Shown one piece after another: positions 58,088 through 64,000 of a DNA stretch of 64,000 nucleotides; the stretch's first letter is position 1, and every line of letters begins with the position of its first letter. The position numbers and the translations under genes were made by a program. The DNA comes from Flexithrix dorotheae DSM 6795. Lineage in GTDB: Bacteria; Bacteroidota; Bacteroidia; Cytophagales; Flammeovirgaceae. A model generated the notes under the pieces. The model saw nothing but the letters and a program-made list of their open reading frames with translations, searched no databases and was not told the DNA's origin. The stretch lies in NCBI RefSeq assembly GCF_000379765.1, contig NZ_KB903465.1, forward strand, positions 310,001-374,000, in the 5' to 3' direction.

Positions 58088-59683
58088 ATGAAAATGAAGA
58101 AACTTTTTACCAAAATTTTATTATTTATTGGTGTTTCAGGTTGGGTGGTTGTATGCTACCTGCAGGTTTCCCCATTGGTTGGAAAAGAAGGAGAACCTGA
58201 AACAAATGATGGTACCGCTGAGGTTCAAAAAGCAGGTTTTATACCTGAAAGCCCCTCTGATCAGCCTGCAAATTCTGAAAAAAAATCCAGCCTTGACGAA
58301 TATCAGTGGGATGGAGTCGCTCGGTTTCAATATTACAAATATGATATTGAGGATGATTTAAAACCTTATCCTCCAGGCAAGGCCGGGGATAGAACACCTT
58401 TTGATATTTGGAGGTATCAGGGCAGGGGAAAAAGCTCTTTTGGCTCTCCTGTTTTGCCCATGTCATGGGAAGAGTGGGTAAAAAAACATCAGGAACAAAA
58501 GCCAGAACTAATGGCTGATATCAAAGCCTATATGGCTGAGCGATACAATTTTACAGGAGAAGACATTCCAGGAGTGATGATGTCTGGCAAGCGGAAAGGG
58601 ATAAAGAGAGGTCCCGTAGCCAGATTACCGAAAAACTTTAATTCTTTCGAAAAAATACAAAAACTGAGCCCAGAAGAAATCAGGAGTAAAGATTTATTCC
58701 CCTACAAACCACTGGCACACCCATTGGCCACAACAGCCCACATGGTATTTCCAAAAAGCTGGACTGATGCACATCCTGAGCACGAACGAATAGATATTGA
58801 CATGGATTTTCCAGAAGAATATTTACCAGAATTTCCACCTCCAATGTTTTTAACTACACATAAGGAACTTGGGGATGTCACTCAGGGCAAAGAAGTCACT
58901 TTCGAAAATTACTACGAAATTTTCAACGGTTTACTTTCTCCGGAACAGATGGAAGGACTTAAAGAGTTGCTTCGCCCAACTCCCTCTACCTGGTTCAATC
59001 ATACCACCAACCGGGTAACCTTATTACCTTCTGAAGGGGTTTCCTGTTTTTCCTGCCATGTAAATGGCCATACCAATGGCGCAATTGAACTGGCTCCGGA
59101 TTCCAGACCAAATCAGGGACGGCTCAGAACAGATACCCCAACCATGAGGGGGAATTACAACCTGATGCAACTTTCCTCCAAAAGGTCAATTAGAAGCATG
59201 GACCACTTCTCAGAGGTGGAAGAATATTTTGATGGAGATCCCGGAATGATGCAGGCTATTGGGCCAAGAGGGGTAAACAGAACCGTTACCAACAGAATGG
59301 GGGATTTCAATTCAATTCTGGACTTTCCGCCCGCTCCAAAATTAAATCCATTAGGTAAATTAATAAAAAGTAAAGCCACTGAGCAGGAATTGAGAGGAGA
59401 AGCACTTTTTAATGGCAAAGCACAATGTTCTTCCTGCCATTATGGCCCGGCTTTTACCGATGATTATATGCATGATTTGCAGGTAGAAAGGTTTTATGTG
59501 GGAAGACCGGAAGGACCAATTAAAACTTTCCCACTAAGGGGAATAAAGGATTCTCCGCCTTATTTGCATGATGGCAGATGTCCAACTCTTCACGATGCCG
59601 TTGAGTTTTTCAACCTGGTGTTGGAACTGGATTTATCCAAACAGGAGAAAGAAGATTTAACAGCTTATTTGCTATGCCTTTAA
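58088..59683 (+). CDS. Di-heme cytochrome c (cytochrome c peroxidase/MauG-like)
   Basis: A signal-type N-terminal helix (residues 5-25, ISGWVVVCY-like) exports the 531-residue protein. Two CxxCH heme sites are present, CFSCH (Cys320 to His324) and CSSCH (Cys447 to His451). The C-terminal FPLRGIKDSPPYLHDGR and LHDAVEFFN segments match the MauG/CcpA-like peroxidase end. The long N-terminal 300 residues are unlike the usual 300-residue peroxidase and hold no further heme motif. Function may be peroxide removal or a specific oxidation outside the cytoplasm. Confidence 0.82.
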   Translation: MKMKKLFTKILLFIGVSGWVVVCYLQVSPLVGKEGEPETNDGTAEVQKAGFIPESPSDQPANSEKKSSLDEYQWDGVARFQYYKYDIEDDLKPYPPGKAGDRTPFDIWRYQGRGKSSFGSPVLPMSWEEWVKKHQEQKPELMADIKAYMAERYNFTGEDIPGVMMSGKRKGIKRGPVARLPKNFNSFEKIQKLSPEEIRSKDLFPYKPLAHPLATTAHMVFPKSWTDAHPEHERIDIDMDFPEEYLPEFPPPMFLTTHKELGDVTQGKEVTFENYYEIFNGLLSPEQMEGLKELLRPTPSTWFNHTTNRVTLLPSEGVSCFSCHVNGHTNGAIELAPDSRPNQGRLRTDTPTMRGNYNLMQLSSKRSIRSMDHFSEVEEYFDGDPGMMQAIGPRGVNRTVTNRMGDFNSILDFPPAPKLNPLGKLIKSKATEQELRGEALFNGKAQCSSCHYGPAFTDDYMHDLQVERFYVGRPEGPIKTFPLRGIKDSPPYLHDGRCPTLHDAVEFFNLVLELDLSKQEKEDLTAYLLCL

Positions 59684-59732
59684 AGCTGAAAGTCAAAAAA
59701 GAAATACATAAATGTAGGAGTTTATTGTAGCA

Positions 59733-59768
59733 AAAAGTCCCGGTACAGGTATTGTATCGGGACTTTTA
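59733..59768. terminator. Bidirectional terminator between the cytochrome and SDR genes
   Basis: AAAAGTCCCGGTAC (59733-59746) pairs with GTATCGGGACTTTT (59754-59767), with one G-T pair, and A/T-runs on both sides. It lies between convergent genes. Confidence 0.85.
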
Positions 59769-59792
59769 ATTTGTAGTTAAATACAGGAAATA

Positions 59793-60653
59793 TTATTTCC
59801 CATCCAACTTCGCCAGCTCTTCTTCTGTGAAATCGGTTGGTTTCCCTATATATTCAAACTTTTCAATTTCTTCTTTAAGAGCATTTATTTTAGTGTGAAA
59901 CCGCTGATATGCCACTGCTCCTAAAGGCAAATGAATTGGAGGATTTTCCAGTTCAACTACCTCATACATCGCCTTCACCGCCTTCACCGGATCACCTACC
60001 TGCTTGCCACTTACGTTGGCAATATTATTCATATTTTGTGCAGCAGATTCCTTATAATCCTCTATTTTGGAGGGAGTAAAATTTGCTGACCTTCCTGCCC
60101 AGTCTGTTCTGAAAGGACCTGGTTCAATATTAATCACTTTTATTCCCAAATGCTTCACATCAGCTGCAAGTGCTTCTCCGATTCCCTCAAGTGCGAACTT
60201 CGAACCATTATAAATGCCCACACCAGGAAAACCCTGAATTCCGGCAATAGAAGTGATGTTCAGTATATGTCCTGATCGCTGCTTTCTCATTGAAGGTAAA
60301 ACAGCTTTTACCATTTTCACTGCCCCAAATACATTCACATCAAACTGCCTCACCATTTCATCATCATCAGTTTCTTCTACGGAGCCTAAAGAACCATACC
60401 CGGCATTATTCACCAACACATCAATTTTCCCAAATTTTTCTAAAGCGAAATCAACTCCTTTTTTAATTTGATCATTGTTTGTCACATCGAGCAATACCCC
60501 GAAAGTTTTTCCAGGCTCGAGTTTATTAAATTCCTCAATTTGCTCACTTTTTCTTAAGGTACCTACAACAGTATCTCCCTTTTGGGCAGCATATTTGGCT
60601 AGTTCCTTCCCAAAACCAGTTGAACAACCGGTAACAAACCAGATTTTTCCCAT
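59793..60653 (-). CDS. Short-chain dehydrogenase/reductase (classical SDR)
   Basis: The 286-residue enzyme has the cofactor motif TGCSTGFG (8-15), NNAG (82-85) and the catalytic Ser135, Tyr148 and Lys152 (YNGSK). The classical Rossmann layout implies an NAD(P)-dependent oxidoreductase. The G-motif variation and the acidic end of the second strand do not decide NAD or NADP. Substrate unknown; such proteins in Bacteroidota are often labelled oxidoreductase. A single gene. Confidence 0.9.
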   Translation of the reverse strand: MGKIWFVTGCSTGFGKELAKYAAQKGDTVVGTLRKSEQIEEFNKLEPGKTFGVLLDVTNNDQIKKGVDFALEKFGKIDVLVNNAGYGSLGSVEETDDDEMVRQFDVNVFGAVKMVKAVLPSMRKQRSGHILNITSIAGIQGFPGVGIYNGSKFALEGIGEALAADVKHLGIKVINIEPGPFRTDWAGRSANFTPSKIEDYKESAAQNMNNIANVSGKQVGDPVKAVKAMYEVVELENPPIHLPLGAVAYQRFHTKINALKEEIEKFEYIGKPTDFTEEELAKLDGK

Positions 60654-60786
60654 TTCTTTTGTTTTTAGTTTACGATATAAATTATTATTCCCAATAAAGT
60701 GACCAAAGCTTTAATCAATTAAAGGAGACCTTAGCTTTGGCCCCTTCAATAACAAATCTGCAAATAATAAGTTTACTTTCCCAATT

Positions 60787-61575
60787 TCAATGAGATAGCA
60801 ATACTTCCAATTCATCCATCGCCTTTTCTATATGATCAAGCTTTTTCAGCGAATTTCTTTCAATATTATAGAGTGCGAATTTTAATCTTTTGTATTCTTC
60901 CCTTTCATCCGATCTTTCTTTGTAGGAAATAAAAACTTCTGAGTTTCTGTTTTGGAAGTAAAAATTTTCAATCTCTATATTATTTGTGATCTTTTTCAGG
61001 TTTTCACCATCAAAATCAGAAATAAATAAATCGTGGTCATCATAACTATCCAATAATCCATCTTTGTTGGAATCTTCAAAAGCGATAAGATATAAAATAT
61101 TTTGGATAGTGGAATCTATTTCATTTTGTGGACCAGGTAGGGAAGGTTTAGCAAACTGAATTCGGTAAATTGAAGCTTTTTTGCTCAAAAGCCTTCTTAC
61201 AAAATGATATTCCTTATCAAAAAACATCAGGTTAAGCGTGAGGTGATCTGAATGATATTCCCAAGCAGATGAACCCTCAGCCATTTTTCTGTTATACCTG
61301 GATTTTTGGTATGTCTTCACAAAAACCTCCATATAATTCCCCGAAGAATCTGGAAGCATTTTCGGGTCACCATATTCTATTCCCTGAAGGATCAGATTAT
61401 TATTTTTAGCACTATCCAATTCTTCTCCTACTATTATTCCGGTTGGTTCAGGATTTTGATTAAATGAACCAATCCATTCATTTACCATAATTCCCAGAAA
61501 GATTAACACAAAAACCGGAATAATCAGTCCGTTGATGATAAAAAGTACTCTGATAAATTTGTTTTGACTTAGCAT
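60787..61575 (-). CDS. Membrane-anchored exported hypothetical protein
   Basis: A hydrophobic helix at residues 10-32 anchors the 262-residue protein; the rest is outside. A calcium-binding-like segment DSNKDGLLDSYDDHD lies near 170, followed by LFISDFDGENLKKIT, similar to the TolB/WD-type repeats of exported proteins. No enzymatic motif. The gene is a single unit between the SDR gene and the STAS-like gene. Confidence 0.6.
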   Translation of the reverse strand: MLSQNKFIRVLFIINGLIIPVFVLIFLGIMVNEWIGSFNQNPEPTGIIVGEELDSAKNNNLILQGIEYGDPKMLPDSSGNYMEVFVKTYQKSRYNRKMAEGSSAWEYHSDHLTLNLMFFDKEYHFVRRLLSKKASIYRIQFAKPSLPGPQNEIDSTIQNILYLIAFEDSNKDGLLDSYDDHDLFISDFDGENLKKITNNIEIENFYFQNRNSEVFISYKERSDEREEYKRLKFALYNIERNSLKKLDHIEKAMDELEVLLSH

Positions 61576-61881
61576 TTTTGATTTGATTTAAAATCAGTAT
61601 TTTTTGGTTTGTGATTTCATCGGTTCAAAGTTTCCATTCCAGGGTTTTATCTTATCCTTCAATTTTATCATTGAATTATACAAGTTGGGAATTTATTATC
61701 TACTCTTTGGAAGAATCAAACCCTTATGCATTTGATTTTACTATCCTAAACTTATAATTTCATCTACAAACAACAACAATAACAAGTATTTTAACAAACT
61801 AAACTAAATAATTCAAAATAGTATACTTTAGCTTATATACAACCAGAGGTAAGCTTATTTCCAAACATTACTATTATAGAT
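61576..61881. other. Upstream region of the second STAS-like gene
   Basis: About 306 AT-rich bases between divergent genes; both promoters must lie here. No clear TAnnTTTG was found. No coding signal was seen. Confidence 0.4.
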
Positions 61882-62313
61882 ATGCAAAAAGTTTACGAAA
61901 GCAATTTTCAATATTCCTACTTTGATAAAGAAAAGTCATTACTTATCCATAGATGGAAACCCGCTTCAAAAAAGCTTTCTGAAGAAGAATGTAAAACAGA
62001 ACTTCTACAACAAATTGTGTTGGTTGAAACTTTTCAACCAAGAATAACCCTTGCCGATGCCACCAATTTTTTCTTTACCATTTCCATTGAATTACAGGAA
62101 TGGGTAGATGATGAACTAATTCCCCGTGCCATAAACGCAGGGTTGCAAAAAATGGCTTTTGTTATGAGCAAAGAATTTGTAGCTCAATTATCCGTAGAGC
62201 AAACACTGAATGAGAAAAATGCAAAAGAATTTATGTCGGCCTTCTTTGCCACCGAAGAGGAGGCCCTGGAATGGCTTTGTGATTTCCCCTCCCCTTCTGA
62301 TGCTAAATCCTAA
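61882..62313 (+). CDS. Small STAS-like protein, second relative
   Basis: The 143-residue soluble protein is a paralogue of the protein at 453-869, with the shared ELQ-W-D---IPR, AFVM, VEQT and EA-EWL elements at equivalent positions. The N-terminal half begins YFDKEKSLLIHRWKP, matching the IDASTKTLNMEWQP of the other. Identity is roughly 30 percent by eye. The two are far apart in the window, so neither is part of a local operon with the other. A signalling role is inferred only from the STAS-like pattern. Confidence 0.68.
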   Translation: MQKVYESNFQYSYFDKEKSLLIHRWKPASKKLSEEECKTELLQQIVLVETFQPRITLADATNFFFTISIELQEWVDDELIPRAINAGLQKMAFVMSKEFVAQLSVEQTLNEKNAKEFMSAFFATEEEALEWLCDFPSPSDAKS

Positions 62314-62337
62314 TCTTCTTAAGTAACCTAATTGACT

Positions 62338-64000
62338 TTAATAAGAACTCATTAATATTTTCCAGGTCCCGGAGGATACAGATTTTTTGGATATCAATTG
62401 CACTCTTTTTAAACTTTCACCCCAAACAGATTTGATCCGTCCGTCTTCTGGCTGATCCAGTACAATTTCCTGAACTTCAGGCTGGAAACTTGCCGGATCG
62501 TAATTGATATACAAGGTGAAAGACTCTTTGGCATTTTCCCCCTTATATCTCAGCCTGATTTCTCCAGACTCTGCTAAAATCACTTCACATGGGGTTAAAA
62601 AATTCATGGAAATATCCTTTGTTGCCTGAGTGAGTTTAAACTTATCCACCAGTGCGATGTTCTTTCCTCTGGTTAACCGAATCGTCCTTTTCCAGGAAGT
62701 AATTCCGGCTTCTTCAGGATAGGCATCCTCAATATTTAGTGAAAACTGCGCATAGGAATTGGTTCCTTTATATTTCACATTTTCGGCTTTAAATTCCCGA
62801 CCGGCCTGCTGCATTACACCATTTACAGTAGGCAGATTATGATACCCGGACTGATTATTCCACAATTCGTATCTTTGGCTACTGAAAGTCTTTCTGGTGT
62901 AAGTACCTGACCCAGCATCAATTATAGCGGGATTTCCCTTCACATAAACAATAAAATTCCCAATATCATTATGGTTATGGCTTTCTGCATTGTGTCCCCC
63001 TTTTGCTGCCAGATAAAGACTTTTTGAAGAACCACTTACCGATCTGGCAGTCATTACCTGAAGGTCTTCAAAATAACTATCACGAACATTTGGTAGGGAG
63101 GCTTCAGCAGCCTCAATTTCTTCGGCATTAAAGAGTGCAAACAATTTTCTATCTATTCCCCTTTCGCTTTTTTCCTTTTGTTGATTTTTGGCCATGTAAG
63201 CCCCAAAGGCTTTCAGGTTGTCATCATTTATGCGTTTTCCATATCGGTACACCAAATCGGAAGAAATAGTAACTTTCGCTGCGGCATCGGCAAAATTCAC
63301 AAAGTAGTCCTTATCAATATAAACTTTGTACAGGTAAGTCCCTATGTTCTTTACGAGCTGATTTTCATAAACATCAAACTTTCCATCGGTGGCGCTGTAA
63401 AGTAACTCCAGGCAATCGAAAAGAGACCCTCCGGCATGCCCCCAGTAGCTTGGTCCTTCATCACAACCACCATCAGCTGGATATGGATTCAAAAATTTAT
63501 CCAGTGATAAAATAATTTTATTTACAGCCTTTTTTCGTCTCTCTTCATCCCTTTCCAATAATAATGCAGCCGAAAGCCAATTGGAATTGATCCATGGATT
63601 CCAGTTGTTTACTATTCTATCGGAAAAACCCATCCACCAGAAATCATCACGTTCCAGATTGGGGGTTAAAATTCTTTCATCTGTTTCTTTGAAAATTCTG
63701 GGCCTGATTAAGGGGGAAACTTCATCCAGTTTTTCATTAAGTAAATAATCGGTCCAGGCCAGCAGATTGGCAGTCTGGGCAGCAAATAAATCCACTGTTG
63801 GTTCTTCTACATTGGGCAATCCGGGTCCGTCTTTTTGTAAATACAAATGAGCGGGTACTCCCCAGTATGATTCCTCACAAATCAGCCAAATTCCATTCAC
63901 CAGCTGATCCGTAAACCTTCCCTTATTTTCCACAAGCTCAGCCAGTAATAAATCAGCCACCATGTTCCTTCTTTCTGACCTTACATTTTGGAAATTACTT
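62338..64000 (-). CDS. Heparinase II/III-like polysaccharide lyase (5' end beyond the window)
   Basis: The frame is still open to base 64000, with SNFQNVRSERRN upstream of the first Met at 63963, so the true start lies to the right. The 541 residues in view contain the helical toroid (for example WNPWINSNWLSAALLLERDE near 120 and CDEGPSYWGHAGG near 167) and the C-terminal beta region with the catalytic-type HNHNDIGNFIVY near 330. This layout is that of heparinase II/III and alginate/ulvan-type lyases, which cleave uronate polymers by elimination. Fits with manD, which would consume the product. Substrate unknown. Confidence 0.85.
   Translation of the reverse strand, partial: SNFQNVRSERRNMVADLLLAELVENKGRFTDQLVNGIWLICEESYWGVPAHLYLQKDGPGLPNVEEPTVDLFAAQTANLLAWTDYLLNEKLDEVSPLIRPRIFKETDERILTPNLERDDFWWMGFSDRIVNNWNPWINSNWLSAALLLERDEERRKKAVNKIILSLDKFLNPYPADGGCDEGPSYWGHAGGSLFDCLELLYSATDGKFDVYENQLVKNIGTYLYKVYIDKDYFVNFADAAAKVTISSDLVYRYGKRINDDNLKAFGAYMAKNQQKEKSERGIDRKLFALFNAEEIEAAEASLPNVRDSYFEDLQVMTARSVSGSSKSLYLAAKGGHNAESHNHNDIGNFIVYVKGNPAIIDAGSGTYTRKTFSSQRYELWNNQSGYHNLPTVNGVMQQAGREFKAENVKYKGTNSYAQFSLNIEDAYPEEAGITSWKRTIRLTRGKNIALVDKFKLTQATKDISMNFLTPCEVILAESGEIRLRYKGENAKESFTLYINYDPASFQPEVQEIVLDQPEDGRIKSVWGESLKRVQLISKKSVSSGTWKILMSSY

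Overview
The window is AT-rich bacterial chromosome from a member of the Bacteroidota, most likely Cytophagales. The evidence is a giant secreted protein with a type IX secretion (T9SS) C-terminal sorting domain, Bacteroidota-style -7 elements (TAnnTTTG), a three-gene sdhC-sdhA-sdhB operon with a single cytochrome b subunit, and long A/T-rich intergenic regions. No tRNA, rRNA, CRISPR array, integrase or intact insertion sequence was recognised, so this looks like ordinary chromosome with a few fast-evolving patches. Phylum is well supported; order is inference.

Layout. 0-6 kb: end of a membrane protein, a small STAS-like protein (a relative lies at 61.9 kb), Hsp90 (htpG), a YdjM-type membrane protein and a membrane-anchored J-domain/TPR protein. 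6.2-19.1 kb: one 4290-residue T9SS cargo built of four header modules, a 552-bp repeat block and ten units of about 112 residues. 19.1-20.2 kb: regulatory DNA, an unannotated 52-residue Lys/Cys-rich protein and a frameshifted relic that resembles DUF3574. 20.2-25.1 kb: lipid acyltransferase, HMA-like lipoprotein, FAH-family enzyme, membrane protein with DnaJ-type Cys motifs, OmpA-like secreted protein. 25.5-29.1 kb: succinate dehydrogenase operon. 29.2-42.3 kb: TPR protein, NfeD-like protein, BamA, a 35-residue membrane protein, oligopeptidase B, phosphoglucosamine mutase, ComEC, a secreted protein and a DEAD-box helicase. 42.5-47.2 kb: SGNH hydrolase, GT90 glycosyltransferase, thioesterase-like protein and two exported proteins. 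47.4-53.5 kb: a sugar operon (rhamnose-type isomerase, FGGY kinase, NCS1-like permease, small membrane protein) facing a mannonate dehydratase gene. 53.6-57.9 kb: an array of three palindromes, a hybrid histidine kinase, a small membrane protein and a LytTR regulator. 58-64 kb: di-heme cytochrome, SDR oxidoreductase, lipoprotein-like protein, the second STAS-like protein and a heparinase II/III-like lyase that runs off the right edge.

How the genes fit together. The envelope theme is strong: BamA, T9SS cargo, lipid acyltransferase, GT90 and several exported proteins. Carbohydrate use is the second theme: the rhamnose-type operon, mannonate dehydratase, SGNH hydrolase and polysaccharide lyase suggest growth on plant or algal uronate/deoxysugar polymers. 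The most unusual items are the NCS1-type permease where a sugar carrier is expected, the palindrome family shared by three intergenic regions, the repeat architecture of the giant protein, the Lys/Cys-rich small protein and the pair of STAS-like proteins. No clearly new multi-gene defence or mobile system was found.
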